From Acidimicrobiia bacterium (GTDB lineage: Bacteria > Actinomycetota > Acidimicrobiia > Acidimicrobiales > Bin134), in contig JAJECA010000025.1 in NCBI GenBank assembly GCA_022822265.1, forward strand, positions 62,001-126,000: a stretch of 64,000 nt of DNA, in the 5' to 3' direction. The first letter of the stretch is position 1, and each line of letters starts with the position of its first letter. The notes beneath the pieces are model-generated. The model was not told the origin of the DNA and did not search any database. It saw nothing but the letters and a program-made list of their open reading frames with translations. This document shows, one piece after another, positions 15,454-27,423 of this stretch. Both the position numbers and the translations under genes were made by a program.

Positions 15454-17142
15454 TCAGCTCCTGACCAGCTTTCCGGGGCGGGCTCCGGTGAGATCGCCGT
15501 CGGCAATCACAACCTGCCCGGCGACGAGGGTGGCGACGAAGCCGTCGGCCTTTTGGATCAGTCGCCGTCCGCCCGCGGGCAAGTCGAACACCATCTCGGG
15601 AGCTTGCAGGCGAAGCTCGTCGAGGTCGATGAGGTTGATGTCGGCCCGGCGGCCGGTAGCGAGCACTCCCCGGTCGTGGAAGCCGACCAGGGCCGCGGTG
15701 TCGGCACACTGCCACTTGACGAGATGCTCAACCGGGATGGTCTCGCCTCGGGTCCGGTTCCGTCCCCAGTGGGAGAGGAGGAAGCTGGGCATGCTGCCGT
15801 CGCACAGAAACCCGACGTGGGCGCCGGCGTCGCCCAAGCCGGGGACGCTGAGCGGGTGGGAGAGCATCTCCCTGGTGAGCTCGAAATCCCCGTCGCCGTA
15901 GTTCATCACCGGGACGTAGAGCAGCTCGGTGCCCTCGCGGGCCAGCAAGGCATCGTACAGGGCTTCGTGAGGATTTACGCCCCGCCGGGCGGCATCGGCC
16001 GCCACGCTGGCCTCCGGCGACGGCTCGTAGTCGGGGGTCTCGCCCAACGGAAAGAGCTTGTCGAGTTGGTTGAACGTGTGAAGGGGCTGAGCGGCCAATT
16101 CGGACACCAGCAGCGCCCTCATGTCGGGTTCCCGCAGGCGGGCCACCCGCTCGTCCAGCTCGAGGGCGGCGATCGGGCCATAGCTGGGACAGGACAGGAG
16201 GGCGTGATAGGTGGATTGGAGGCCCACCAGCACCCCCACGGGCCGGCTGGCCACTTGGGCCCGCAGCGGGATGCCCGCGTCGTTGGCCTGCGTTATGCGA
16301 TCTAGCAGCTGGCGTCCCAACTCGGGCCGGGTGTCGGGGACGGCAATGGTCATGGACAGCGGTCGGCCGCTGCGCCGGGCCATTTCGGCGATGAGGTCGA
16401 ATTCAGCGTCCAAGTCGTTCCAGTCGCCCACCATCTCGAATACGCCTTTACCGGTTCCTCCCACCGCCTCGGCAATCGCCCACAACTCCGGCGCGCCGGC
16501 GGTGAGGCTGGGGGTGTGCTCCCCGGCTTTGGTCTTGTGATTGATCGTGCGGCTGGTGGTAAAGCCCACTGCTCCGGCGGCCACGCCCTCGGCGGCCAGC
16601 CGAGCCATCTCTGCTATCTCTGCCTCGGTGGGGTGGTTGCTGTGATCGGCGCCCCGCTCGCCCATGACGTAAGCGCGCAGGGCGCCGTGGGGTACTTGGG
16701 CGGCCACGTCGATGGTGCGGGGCTTGCGCTCGACGGCATCGAGATACTCGGGGAAGCTCTCCCACTCCCATTCGATGCCCTCGGCAAGGGCCGCGCCGGG
16801 GATGTCCTCCACGCCCTCCATCAGGCCGATGAGCCAATCTTCGGAGCCGGGGCGCACCGGGGCGAAGCCCACTCCGCAGTTGCCCATCACCACGGTGGTC
16901 ACGCCATGCCACACCGACGGGGTGATCTCGGAGTCCCATGACACTTGGCCGTCGTAGTGGGTATGGATGTCGACGAAGCCGGGGGTGACCAGGAGGCCGT
17001 CGGCGTTCAGCTCCTGGCGTCCTTGGGAGATGTTGTTGCCGATCTCGGTGATTGTCTGGTTGTTGATGGCGACGTCGGCGGTGAATCCGGGCTGGCCGGT
17101 GCCGTCTATGACTGTTCCGGCTCGGATGACGAGGTCGTGCAT
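15454..17142 (-). CDS. Amidohydrolase of the N-acyl-D-amino-acid deacylase family
   Basis: A 562-residue metal-dependent hydrolase. Visible: N-terminal [13 protein letters not shown], metal motif [12 protein letters not shown] near residue 56, [17 protein letters not shown] (the characteristic Cys of the D-aminoacylase group), [12 protein letters not shown] near residue 435 with the catalytic Asp, and a C-terminal [12 protein letters not shown] small beta domain. Members deacylate N-acyl-D-amino acids or cleave related amides; substrate unknown. ATG 17142 follows TATCCT by 6 nt on the minus strand (leaderless). It is divergent from the SnoaL-like gene across 35 nt. Confidence 0.88.
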   Translation of the reverse strand: MHDLVIRAGTVIDGTGQPGFTADVAINNQTITEIGNNISQGRQELNADGLLVTPGFVDIHTHYDGQVSWDSEITPSVWHGVTTVVMGNCGVGFAPVRPGSEDWLIGLMEGVEDIPGAALAEGIEWEWESFPEYLDAVERKPRTIDVAAQVPHGALRAYVMGERGADHSNHPTEAEIAEMARLAAEGVAAGAVGFTTSRTINHKTKAGEHTPSLTAGAPELWAIAEAVGGTGKGVFEMVGDWNDLDAEFDLIAEMARRSGRPLSMTIAVPDTRPELGRQLLDRITQANDAGIPLRAQVASRPVGVLVGLQSTYHALLSCPSYGPIAALELDERVARLREPDMRALLVSELAAQPLHTFNQLDKLFPLGETPDYEPSPEASVAADAARRGVNPHEALYDALLAREGTELLYVPVMNYGDGDFELTREMLSHPLSVPGLGDAGAHVGFLCDGSMPSFLLSHWGRNRTRGETIPVEHLVKWQCADTAALVGFHDRGVLATGRRADINLIDLDELRLQAPEMVFDLPAGGRRLIQKADGFVATLVAGQVVIADGDLTGARPGKLVRS

Positions 17143-17177
17143 GGGGCGAGGATACTCCTTGTCGGTAATCTCGGAGC
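17143..17177. promoter_or_regulatory. Back-to-back leaderless promoters
   Basis: Minus strand: TATCCT (17154-17149) then CGCCCC then ATG 17142. Plus strand: TAATCT (17166-17171) then CGGAGC then ATG 17178. The 35-nt gap therefore holds both -10 boxes, the same arrangement as at 5695-5728. Confidence 0.6.
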
Positions 17178-17567
17178 ATGAGTGATGATGCTGCTATCAG
17201 GAATGTTGTTGCCCGGTTGGCGATTTTGGCGGACGAGGGGGATTTGGAGGAGTACGTGGGCTTGTTCACGGACGACGCTCGGTGGGACATGCCGGGGGGA
17301 GAATTACAGGGGCGAGACAATCTCTTGGCGGGGGCCATAGAGCGTCGAGCGGCGGGGACGGTCGGGCCGGGGAGTAATACGCGCCATGTGATCACTACTC
17401 AGGCGGTGGCGGTGGACGGCGATGAGGCTGTTTCTGATGCCTATTTCCAATTTTGGGTGAACACGGCCACTGAGCCGTCGATCGCGTTGTTCGGCACGTA
17501 TCGGGATCGCTTGGTGCGGACCGAGAACGGCTGGAAGCTGGCCCACCGCACGATCTCATTCGGCTAG
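17178..17567 (+). CDS. SnoaL/NTF2-like domain protein
   Basis: A 129-residue alpha+beta barrel protein. The pattern VARLAILADEGDLEEYVGLFTDDARWDMPGG, then NTRHVITTQAVAVDGDEA and YRDRLVRTENGWKLAHRTI is typical of SnoaL_4-type NTF2-like proteins, which include hydratases, isomerases and ring-hydroxylating dioxygenase-like beta subunits. No function can be assigned. Start fixed by TAATCT at 6 nt. The SDR starts 11 nt after its stop, so the two may act on the same small-molecule substrate. Confidence 0.8.
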   Translation: MSDDAAIRNVVARLAILADEGDLEEYVGLFTDDARWDMPGGELQGRDNLLAGAIERRAAGTVGPGSNTRHVITTQAVAVDGDEAVSDAYFQFWVNTATEPSIALFGTYRDRLVRTENGWKLAHRTISFG

Positions 17568-17578
17568 GGGAGCGACAG

Positions 17579-18352
17579 TTGCCAGTGCTTGAAGGCCGGG
17601 TGGCGGTGGTCACCGGCGGAGGCCGGGGGATCGGACGGGCCATTGCTGTGGACATGGCCCGGGAGGGGGCGACGGTGGTGGTGTCGTCGCGAACCCGCCA
17701 GCAGCTCGATGCGGTGGTGAGCGAGATTGCCGATGTCGGAGCTACAGGCTTGGCGGTGGTGGCCGACGCGGCCGATGAAGACCAGGCACGGTCACCGGTA
17801 CGGACCGCGATGGACGAGTTCGGGCGAATCGACGTGCTGGTGAACAACGTGGGGGGCTCGTCGGGGGGCAACCACGACCCATTCTCAGGTGACGCCGAGC
17901 CGTTCATGGCCACGCTGCGGCTGAACCTCATCTCGGCCTTCTGGACCAGTCAGGAAGCGCTGGCCCCAATGCGGGAGCAGGGCTATGGCCGCATCATCAA
18001 CATCGGCTCGGGCGCATCCAAGCGGGCGGCGGCCAGCGTGGGCTACACCGCAGCCAAGCACGGTCTGGTGGGCCTGACCAAGCAGCTGGCCATGTCGGCC
18101 GCCCCTTACGGGATAACGGTGAACTGCCTGTGCCCGGGGTGGACCAACACGGCGTTGGTGGACTTTGAGCGGCTGGCTGCCGCCAAGGGCATCAGCGCAG
18201 CCGAGGCCGAGGCCGATGCCCATGCCGACAGCGCCCAGCGCCGGATATTGGAGCCGGAGGAACTGGCCCCGATGGCGGTGTTGCTGGCCTCAGAGGCCGG
18301 CGCCGGCATCACCGGGCAAGTGATAAGCGTTGACGGTGGCTACCGTCTCTGA
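17579..18352 (+). CDS. Short-chain dehydrogenase/reductase
   Basis: A 257-residue classical SDR. Cofactor motif TGGGRGIGRA near residue 12, NNVGG at about 90 (NNAG variant), Ser in NIGSGASK, and YTAAK with catalytic Tyr and Lys near 160. The C-terminus ends GQVISVDGGYRL, the usual SDR tail. It interconverts an alcohol and a ketone with NAD(P)H; substrate unknown. I take TTG at 17579 because GGGGAG lies 6-12 nt upstream; the GTG at 17585 would remove only two residues. Confidence 0.88.
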   Translation: MPVLEGRVAVVTGGGRGIGRAIAVDMAREGATVVVSSRTRQQLDAVVSEIADVGATGLAVVADAADEDQARSPVRTAMDEFGRIDVLVNNVGGSSGGNHDPFSGDAEPFMATLRLNLISAFWTSQEALAPMREQGYGRIINIGSGASKRAAASVGYTAAKHGLVGLTKQLAMSAAPYGITVNCLCPGWTNTALVDFERLAAAKGISAAEAEADAHADSAQRRILEPEELAPMAVLLASEAGAGITGQVISVDGGYRL

Positions 18353-18399
18353 TTGCGGGTCACCGTGATCGGTTCTCCAATCGAGTAAACAGAGCCGCA

Positions 18400-20926
<2,527 letters not shown>

Positions 20927-21026
20927 GCACAAACGCTACCGGCCCCTCATGGGCACTTTTGTGGTTGTTATCCGAGATTCTTGCGCCGATAGGCACTTGG
21001 GCGATTGCCATCGTAGATTTCAGGCA

Positions 21027-22520
21027 ATGGCCACCGACAAGAGACAGCGTCAGCGGGAGCGCCGACAGGTTGCGCAGCAACGGGCCAAGGTAACCGAGAG
21101 CCGCGGCCGAATCCGCTCTAAGGGCCTTCGGGTCGCTCTGATCGCGGCGGCGATTGTGGTGGCGATATTGATTTTGTGGCTGGTGGTGAGAGATGACGGC
21201 AGCGACAGCAGCAGCGGCGACGTCCCACCGCCACCCACGGTGGCCGCGGACGACAGCGGGTCGGATGTCGAGCCCGTCAGCAGCGGCTTTCCCGATCTCC
21301 TTCCGCCACCGTCCCCTGGCGAAGCCCTGGTCGGGGAAACACCTTGTCCTGATTTCGGTGGAGGTGCCGACCGGGTGACCCAGTTTGCTGAGGCGCCAGG
21401 ACAGTGCCTCGATCCCGAGCTTGACTACATAGCGGTGTTCGACACCAGTTTGGGACAAATGCGAGTGGCACTCGACCAGGCGACCAACCCAGAGGCGGTG
21501 AACGCATTCGCGGTGTTGGCTGGCTACGGCTACTACGACGGAACCGCCGTGTTCTACACCGATCCCACCGGGGGGTACATCCAAGGAGGGTCGCCTCACA
21601 CCAACGACGCCGACGATCCCGGGCCGGGGTTCGCCGTGGCCCCGGGTGAGGTGGCGGAATACCAGCAGGGCCAGTTGCTGTGGTCGGCTGAGGGTGATTC
21701 GACTGGCCAGTTCGTCTTCTTGGCCTTTGACGAGTTCTTGCCATCCCAGCCGATTTCCGGGTTGACCACCATAGGGCGGATCTCCGACGGCAGCTTGACC
21801 GTGGTGCTGGACACCCTGGTCAGCCATGTGGACAACCCGGACACCGCCTTTGGCGGCAGGCCGTCGGAGTCGGTCATCGTCAACTCCGTTGCCATACAAT
21901 CCACCGACCCCACTCCTGAAGGGAGCATTGACTTGAGCGGATGTCCTCCGGCCGACGGATCAGGACCACAGGTCCTAGATTTCGACGGCCCTCAGCCCAT
22001 GTGTTTGGACGCTTCCAAGCAGTACACCGCGGTGTTCGACACCACCGCGGGAGAGATGCGGATCGACCTCGACGTGGCCAACACCCCGGTCACGGCCAAC
22101 AACTTCGCCGTGCTGGCCCGGTACCACTACTACGACAACACGCTGCTGTTCCGGACTGATCCGGGCATCGGCATCATCCAGGGCGGGGCGCCCCACACCA
22201 ACTCCCCATCGGACCCCGGACCGGGGTACACCATCCCCGACGAGGGCTCGGGGTTCACCTATGAGCCGGGCCAGATCGTGATGGCCCGCACCGCGGCGCC
22301 CAACAGCGCTAGCGCCCAGTTCTTCTTCGCGGTCAACGAGAACACCGCCCTGCTCAACAGCCAGGGCACCTATGTGGTGTTCGGCCAGATGGACAGCGAG
22401 AGCCTGGGGGTGGCCGAGGCCATCTTGGCCAGCCACGTCGACCAGCCTGGCAACCGGCTGGGCGGGGCGCCCGAGCCTCAGGTGATCGTCAACTCGGTGA
22501 CCATCGAAGAATCCGGCTAG
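21027..22520 (+). CDS. Membrane-anchored protein with two tandem cyclophilin-like domains
   Basis: A 497-residue protein. A basic cytoplasmic tail (KRQRQRERRQVAQQRAK) and one TM helix (LRVALIAAAIVVAILILWLV, about 34-53) are followed by an acidic linker and two cyclophilin-type peptidyl-prolyl isomerase domains (about 125-290 and 320-495). The second keeps PVTANNFAVLARYHYYD, GIIQGGAPHTN and SASAQFFFAVNE, good matches to cyclophilin; the first is more diverged (AVLAGYGYYD, GYIQGGSPHTN, STGQFVFLAF) and may be inactive. Probable extracytoplasmic folding factor. TAGATT lies 7 nt before the ATG. Confidence 0.87.
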   Translation: MATDKRQRQRERRQVAQQRAKVTESRGRIRSKGLRVALIAAAIVVAILILWLVVRDDGSDSSSGDVPPPPTVAADDSGSDVEPVSSGFPDLLPPPSPGEALVGETPCPDFGGGADRVTQFAEAPGQCLDPELDYIAVFDTSLGQMRVALDQATNPEAVNAFAVLAGYGYYDGTAVFYTDPTGGYIQGGSPHTNDADDPGPGFAVAPGEVAEYQQGQLLWSAEGDSTGQFVFLAFDEFLPSQPISGLTTIGRISDGSLTVVLDTLVSHVDNPDTAFGGRPSESVIVNSVAIQSTDPTPEGSIDLSGCPPADGSGPQVLDFDGPQPMCLDASKQYTAVFDTTAGEMRIDLDVANTPVTANNFAVLARYHYYDNTLLFRTDPGIGIIQGGAPHTNSPSDPGPGYTIPDEGSGFTYEPGQIVMARTAAPNSASAQFFFAVNENTALLNSQGTYVVFGQMDSESLGVAEAILASHVDQPGNRLGGAPEPQVIVNSVTIEESG

Positions 22521-22554
22521 CCCCCTAACCTCGGCGCTCTGGGTGGGGCAGAGT

Positions 22555-23241
22555 ATGGGGATGAGGCCAGATGGTCCGCTCCGGCCCGAGCCCAGCCAGT
22601 GGGAGTTCCCCCCCGCGGACACGGCCGACGAGCACGGGTTGGTGGCAGTAGGCGCCGATCTGGCCCCCGGCACGCTGCTGGCGGCCTACCGATCTGGGTT
22701 GTTCCCCATGCCGCTGGGGCGCACAGACAAGCTTGGGTGGTGGTCGCCCGATCCCCGCGGGGTGATTCCGCTGGACGAATTGCGGATCACCCGCTCGCTA
22801 AGGCGCTCGCTGCGGCGCTATCGGATCACTGCCGACATCGCCTTTGCCGACGTGATCGACGCCTGTCGCACCATCGAGAGGCCTCACGGATGGATCTCGC
22901 CGGACATCCGGGATGCCTATGTGCGGCTACACCGCCTGGGATGGGCTCACAGCGTGGAGGCGTGGTCGGAGGAAGGGGAGTTGGTAGGCGGGCTCTACGG
23001 GGTGTCGATCGGCGGGCTGTTTGCCGGGGAGTCGATGTTCCACGTGGATCGCGACGCGTCCAAGGTGGCGCTGGTGTCTCTGGTGGGGAGGTTGAATCAC
23101 GGTGGAGTTGCTCGGCTGCTGGATGTGCAGTGGGCGACGGAGCACATGCAGAGCCTCGGGGCGGTGGAGATTCCGCGAAGTGAGTACCTGGAGCAGTTGA
23201 GAGCTGTGGTGAAACAGCCTGCGCCGCCTTGGGGTAGCTAG
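22555..23241 (+). CDS. aat: Leucyl/phenylalanyl-tRNA--protein transferase
   Basis: A 228-residue enzyme that adds Leu or Phe to N-terminal Arg/Lys of proteins, marking them for ClpS-ClpAP/ClpCP turnover. Family signatures: FPPADTADEHGLVAVGADL, YRSGLFPMPL, WWSPDPRGVIPL, AYVRLHRLGWAHSVEAW, GGLYGVSIGGLFAGESMF and LLDVQWATEHMQSLGAVEI. The start could be 22555 or ATG 22561. The stop shares CTAG (23238-23241) with the convergent MOSC gene. Confidence 0.94.
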   Translation: MGMRPDGPLRPEPSQWEFPPADTADEHGLVAVGADLAPGTLLAAYRSGLFPMPLGRTDKLGWWSPDPRGVIPLDELRITRSLRRSLRRYRITADIAFADVIDACRTIERPHGWISPDIRDAYVRLHRLGWAHSVEAWSEEGELVGGLYGVSIGGLFAGESMFHVDRDASKVALVSLVGRLNHGGVARLLDVQWATEHMQSLGAVEIPRSEYLEQLRAVVKQPAPPWGS

Positions 23242-23804
23242 CTGAGACGGGCCACCGGGTCGCCCTGGCGAATGGTGCCGGGCTGGATGACTCGGGCGTT
23301 GATGCCGCGGAGGTTGAGGGCGCGGCCGACCGGGGAATTCACGAAGCGCAGCGCGTCGAGGCCGAACCGGGAGGAGAACTTGCCGCAGCCGGTGTGGGGC
23401 TCGGCGGTGACTTCGATGACTGCTTCGCCGATGGCGAGCTGAGTGCCGGCTGGGAGGGTTTCCAAGCTGATGTCGAGGTCGATGTAGAGCTGATCGCCAG
23501 CAAGGGCCCATCGTTCGATGGGTCCGGCCACCGCGGCCGCGGCGCGGGCGTTCATGATGTTGAGCTGGGCGTCGAGAAGGGGGCCGCCGTCGGGGGTCTT
23601 GGTTGAGCTCCGCTGGTTCCAGGTATCGCCCACCAAGCCCTCGTCCAGGCTGAGCATCCCGGCGTCCAATACCTCTCGCTCGTCCACTGCCGGGCGGCGC
23701 ACAATCAACTCGAGGATGCCGTGGTCGGCGGGGGCTTGGCGGATGTGGTCGAGCGCGGCCTCCAGCTCTTCGGGAGTTCGATGGTGGGCGGGATCGGCGG
23801 TCAT
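23238..23804 (-). CDS. MOSC domain protein
   Basis: A 188-residue protein with a MOSC beta-barrel: GILELIVRRPAVDEREVLDAG, GLVGDTWNQRSS, NIMNARAAAAVAG and the near-C-terminal HTGCGKFSSRFG with the conserved Cys, then RGINARVIQPGTIRQGD. MOSC domains bind molybdenum or iron-sulfur cofactors or act as small-molecule adaptors. ATG 23804 overlaps the accE stop (ATGA), so it is cotranslated from the accD-accE operon although no functional link to carboxylation is known. Confidence 0.85.
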   Translation of the reverse strand: MTADPAHHRTPEELEAALDHIRQAPADHGILELIVRRPAVDEREVLDAGMLSLDEGLVGDTWNQRSSTKTPDGGPLLDAQLNIMNARAAAAVAGPIERWALAGDQLYIDLDISLETLPAGTQLAIGEAVIEVTAEPHTGCGKFSSRFGLDALRFVNSPVGRALNLRGINARVIQPGTIRQGDPVARLS

Positions 23805-23995
23805 CGCTTGAGAGCCTGCCGCTGGCGGCGGGTGGTGGCCGGTGCGCTCCACCAGCGGCCGCTGAACCGCCAGCGAGTAGCCGCGGGCGCAGACGGCTCT
23901 GCGGTCACCGGACGGGGCCAGAGAGCCTCGTAGGCGGCCAGAATGGCAGCCACTTCAGACTTAGTGGGCTGCGGTGTGATCTGAATGAGGCTCAT
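23801..23995 (-). CDS. accE: Acyl-CoA carboxylase epsilon subunit
   Basis: A 64-residue protein with the AccE pattern: N-terminal ITPQPTKSEVAAILAAYEAL and C-terminal RWRFSGRWWS, with a short Pro/Ala linker. Actinobacterial epsilon subunits bind the carboxyltransferase beta subunit and raise activity of acetyl/propionyl-CoA carboxylases. It sits 57 nt downstream of the beta-subunit gene on the same strand, as in Mycobacterium and Streptomyces. Such short genes are easily missed. Confidence 0.88.
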   Translation of the reverse strand: MSLIQITPQPTKSEVAAILAAYEALWPRPVTAEPSAPAATRWRFSGRWWSAPATTRRQRQALKR

Positions 23996-24052
23996 GGGGC
24001 TGTTCTAGCTGGTCCTATCTGCCCTGCCGGAGTGAATTTCCCGACACCGAGA

Positions 24053-25609
24053 TCAGAGTGGGATGACGCCGTGCTTTCGGGGCAGCAGCTCCTCGCGCTT
24101 GGAGCGGAGCATCTCGAAGCCGGAGATCACCAGGCGGCGGGTGTCGGCCGGGTCGATGACATCGTCGATGTAGCCCCGCTCGGCGGCGATGTAGGGGTTG
24201 GCGTAGCGCTCGGTGTAGTCGTCCACCAACTCGGCCCGCCGGGCCACCGGGTCGGCCGCCGACTGGAGCTCGCGGCGATAGATGATCTCCACGGCCCCCT
24301 GCGGTCCCATTACGGCCAGCTCGGCACCGGGCCAGGCGAACGACAGGTCGGAGCCCACCGACTTGGAGTCCATCACCACATAGGCCCCGCCGTAGGCCTT
24401 GCGGGTGATGACCTGGATGCGGGGCACGGTGGCCTCGCAGTAGGCGTACAGCAGCTTGGCCCCGTGGCGGATGATGCCGCCGTGCTCCTGGTCGACGCCG
24501 GGCAGAAAGCCCGGGACATCCACGAACGTCACGAGCGGGATGTTGAAGGCATCGCAAGTCCGCACGAATCGGGCTGCCTTGGACGAAGACTCGATGTCCA
24601 GCACCCCGGCCAGCACCATGGGCTGGTTGCCCACCACGCCGACGGTGTATCCGTTGAGCCGGGCGAAACCGCACACGATCGACTGGGCCCAGTGGGCGTG
24701 GTACTCCATGAACTCCCCGTCGTCCACCACCGCCTGGATCACCGTGCGCATGTCGTAGGGCAGGTTGGGGCTGTCAGGCATTATGTCGCGCAGCTCGGGG
24801 GTCAGCCGCTCGGGATCGTCGGTGGCCGCGACCTGAGGGGGCTCTTCCAGGTTGTTGGCCGGCAAGTGGCCGACCAGGAACCGAACCTCGTCGAGAACCT
24901 CCTCCTCGGTCGGGCCCACAAAGGTGGCCACGCCCGATTTCGTGGAGTGAGAGCGGGCCCCGCCCAGCTCCTCCAGGGTCACCTCTTCGCCGGTCACCGT
25001 CTTCACCACGTCGGGGCCGGTGATGAACATGTGGGACTTCTCGGCCACCATGAACACGAAATCGGTCATGGCCGGGCTGTACACCGCTCCCCCGGCGCAA
25101 GGTCCGAGGATCACGCTGATCTGGGGGATGACGCCCGAAGACTTGACGTTGCGGTGGAAGATGCCCCCATAGGAGTCGAGCGACACAACCCCCTCTTGGA
25201 TGCGGGCGCCTGCGCCGTCGTTGAGGCCGATCATGGGTGCGCCCACCGACAGGGCCAGGTCCATCACCTTGTGGATCTTCTCGGCGAACACCTCGCCCAG
25301 CGCCCCGCCGAACACGGTGAAGTCTTGGGCGAACAGAAACACCTTGCGGCCGTCGATGGTGCCCCAGCCGGTGATCACCCCGTCGGTGTAAGGCCGCTCC
25401 TCGATACCGCTGTCCAGTGCCCGGTGGCGGGCCAGCATGTCGAGCTCGTGGAAGGAGCCGTCGTCGAGCAGGTACTCGATGCGCTCCCGGGCGAGCATCT
25501 TGCCCTTGTCGTGCTGGCGGTCGACCGCCCGCTGGGGTCCGGCGTGGAGGGCCTCGTGCTTGCGGCGCTCCAAGTCGTTGAGGCGGTCCTTCATCGAGTG
25601 TTCAGGCAT
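24053..25609 (-). CDS. accD: Acyl-CoA (propionyl-/acetyl-CoA) carboxylase carboxyltransferase beta subunit
   Basis: A 518-residue carboxyltransferase that moves CO2 from biotin to acyl-CoA. Two crotonase-like halves are visible: FAQDFTVFGGALGEVFAEK, GAGARIQEGV and GGAVYSPAMTDF in the N-half, then VDVPGFLPGVDQEHGGIIRHGAKLLYAY and KAYGGAYVVM in the C-half, with oxyanion Gly-Gly/Ala pairs in both. Propionyl-CoA specificity is plausible because a mutase operon lies nearby, but is not proven. The biotinylated alpha subunit is not in this window. Operon with accE and the MOSC gene. Confidence 0.93.
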   Translation of the reverse strand: MPEHSMKDRLNDLERRKHEALHAGPQRAVDRQHDKGKMLARERIEYLLDDGSFHELDMLARHRALDSGIEERPYTDGVITGWGTIDGRKVFLFAQDFTVFGGALGEVFAEKIHKVMDLALSVGAPMIGLNDGAGARIQEGVVSLDSYGGIFHRNVKSSGVIPQISVILGPCAGGAVYSPAMTDFVFMVAEKSHMFITGPDVVKTVTGEEVTLEELGGARSHSTKSGVATFVGPTEEEVLDEVRFLVGHLPANNLEEPPQVAATDDPERLTPELRDIMPDSPNLPYDMRTVIQAVVDDGEFMEYHAHWAQSIVCGFARLNGYTVGVVGNQPMVLAGVLDIESSSKAARFVRTCDAFNIPLVTFVDVPGFLPGVDQEHGGIIRHGAKLLYAYCEATVPRIQVITRKAYGGAYVVMDSKSVGSDLSFAWPGAELAVMGPQGAVEIIYRRELQSAADPVARRAELVDDYTERYANPYIAAERGYIDDVIDPADTRRLVISGFEMLRSKREELLPRKHGVIPL

Positions 25610-25715
25610 GTTCGCGACAGGCTACATGGGGTCTGGGTGGTTGAGCGTGTCGTTGCGATCCTCCGGAGGGAACGTAATCGCTCATTCGCGTTTGGGGGTG
25701 GGTAGCCTCACTCTC

Positions 25716-26291
25716 GTGGATTTGGATTCGGGGCAGAGGCGGGTGGCGGTCTTTTGCAGTTCGTCGCTGGGGACTGAGGCAGGGTATGCGGAATTGGCGG
25801 CTGATTTGGGCCGGCGGCTGGCCGACGAAGGCATTGGCGTGGTGTTCGGCGGGGGACGGGTCGGGCTCATGGGGGTGATGGCCGACGCGGCCATGGCCGC
25901 GGGCGGCGAGGTGATCGGGGTCATCCCGAACTTTCTGGACGAGATCGAAGTGGCCCATCAGGGGCTGACCGAACTGCACCTGGTGGCCGACATGCACGAG
26001 CGCAAACAGCTCATGTACTCGCTGTCGGACGGGTTCTGCGCATTGCCGGGCGGGTTGGGGACCCAGGAAGAGCTGTTCGAAGCAGCCACCTGGACGCAGC
26101 TGGGGCTGCACGAGGGCGGGCGGCACAAGCCGGTGGTGCTGTTGGACCGGGACGGGTTCTGGGCGCCGTTGGCCGCGTTTCACCAACAGCTTGTCGATGT
26201 TGGATTCATCAAGCCCGAGAAGGCGGGGATCATTCAGCGGGCACGTTCGATTGATGAGGCGCTGGAGCTGCTCTACCCGTCTTCCAACTGA
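25716..26291 (+). CDS. LOG family protein (TIGR00730-type, cytokinin riboside phosphoribohydrolase-like)
   Basis: A 191-residue Rossmann protein. VAVFCSSSLGTEAGY, GIGVVFGGGRVGLMGVMADAA and LPGGLGTQEELFEAATWTQLG give the LOG signature GGGxxGLMG and PGGxGTxxE. Members hydrolyse nucleoside 5'-monophosphates to the base and ribose 5-phosphate. GTG 25716 follows TAGCCT by 7 nt; GTG 25698 is the alternative. Its 3' end overlaps the convergent nitronate monooxygenase gene by 19 nt. Confidence 0.87.
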   Translation: MDLDSGQRRVAVFCSSSLGTEAGYAELAADLGRRLADEGIGVVFGGGRVGLMGVMADAAMAAGGEVIGVIPNFLDEIEVAHQGLTELHLVADMHERKQLMYSLSDGFCALPGGLGTQEELFEAATWTQLGLHEGGRHKPVVLLDRDGFWAPLAAFHQQLVDVGFIKPEKAGIIQRARSIDEALELLYPSSN

Positions 26292-27409
26292 GATTGCAGG
26301 CCCTCCACGGCCTCGATGAACTCCTCGACGAGGTTGTAGACCACCTGGCGGGTGGGGAGCACCTGATTCATGTTTCCCACAATTTGGCCGACGAAGTAGT
26401 TGGCCAGCTTCTCGGCCCCGCTGTCGGGGTGGTGGGACACCCGGTCGATGCGGCGGCGGGCCTCGCCGGTCAGAATGATCTGCATCGGCATGGGCAGCGG
26501 GTCGGGCGTGTCGGCCCGATTCCACTCCTCGGTCCAGGCTGAGCGCAGCATCCGCGCGGGCTTGCCGGTGAGGGTGCGGGACCGCTCGGTGTCGGATGAT
26601 CCCGCGGCCAAGAACTTCTGCTTGACGGTTGGGCTGGTCTCGGCCTCTTCGGTGGTGAGCCATACCGATCCGCACCACACTCCCTGGGCGCCCAAGGCGA
26701 TGGCGGCGGCCATTTGACGGCCTCGGCCGATGCCACCGGCGCCGAGGACCGGCACGGGGGCCACCGCGTCCACCACTTCGGGGATGAGCACCATTGATCC
26801 CACTTCGCCGGTATGGCCTCCGGCCTCGTAACCCTGGGCGATGATGAGATCGACGCCGGCCGCTACATGGCGCTCGGCGTGGACGGCCCGGCCGGCCAAG
26901 GCGGCCACCCTGGCCCCAGCGGCGTGGCTCTGGGCGATCATCTCCGGGGGTGGGGGACCAAGGGCGTTGGCCACCAACGCAGGTTCATGGGCCAGGGCAA
27001 TCTCCAGCTGTCGATCGGCCCGACGGCTGGAGAGCGGGGCGGCGGGACCCCAGTTCTGAGTCGGACCGTCGTCGTCGGGCAGTGGGGGCACGTCGTAGCG
27101 GTCGAGCAGTTCATCGAGGAACTGCTGGTGCTCCTCAGGGATGAGCGCCTTCACCTGGTCGGTGTCCAGTCCGCCTTGGTCGGCGCCCTCATATCGGGCG
27201 GGGACGATGAGGTCAACGCCGAAGGGGCGGTCGCCCACCTGTTCCCGGATCCAAGCCAGGTCGGTCTCCAGATCGTCATCGGTGTGGCCGACCACGCCGA
27301 GCACCCCCAGTCCGCCAGCCCGGCTGACCTCGGCGGCCACGTCACGGCAGTGGGTGAAAGCGAAGATCGGGAACTCGATGCCGAACATCTCGGTGACTGC
27401 GGTGCGCAT
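26273..27409 (-). CDS. Nitronate monooxygenase-like FMN oxidoreductase
   Basis: A 378-residue TIM-barrel flavoprotein of the NMO/2-nitropropane dioxygenase superfamily. Seen: FGIEFPIFAFTHCRDVAAEVSRAGGLGVLG at the N-terminus, GVDLIVPA, GVDLIIAQGYEAGGHTGEVG (FMN phosphate site) and VPVLGAGGIGRGRQMAAAIALGAQGVWCGSVW. It may oxidise nitronates or reduce quinones. It lies 14 nt downstream of the exonuclease gene, same strand. Confidence 0.86.
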   Translation of the reverse strand: MRTAVTEMFGIEFPIFAFTHCRDVAAEVSRAGGLGVLGVVGHTDDDLETDLAWIREQVGDRPFGVDLIVPARYEGADQGGLDTDQVKALIPEEHQQFLDELLDRYDVPPLPDDDGPTQNWGPAAPLSSRRADRQLEIALAHEPALVANALGPPPPEMIAQSHAAGARVAALAGRAVHAERHVAAGVDLIIAQGYEAGGHTGEVGSMVLIPEVVDAVAPVPVLGAGGIGRGRQMAAAIALGAQGVWCGSVWLTTEEAETSPTVKQKFLAAGSSDTERSRTLTGKPARMLRSAWTEEWNRADTPDPLPMPMQIILTGEARRRIDRVSHHPDSGAEKLANYFVGQIVGNMNQVLPTRQVVYNLVEEFIEAVEGLQSQLEDG

Positions 27410-27423
27410 GTCTGGTCTTCCTC

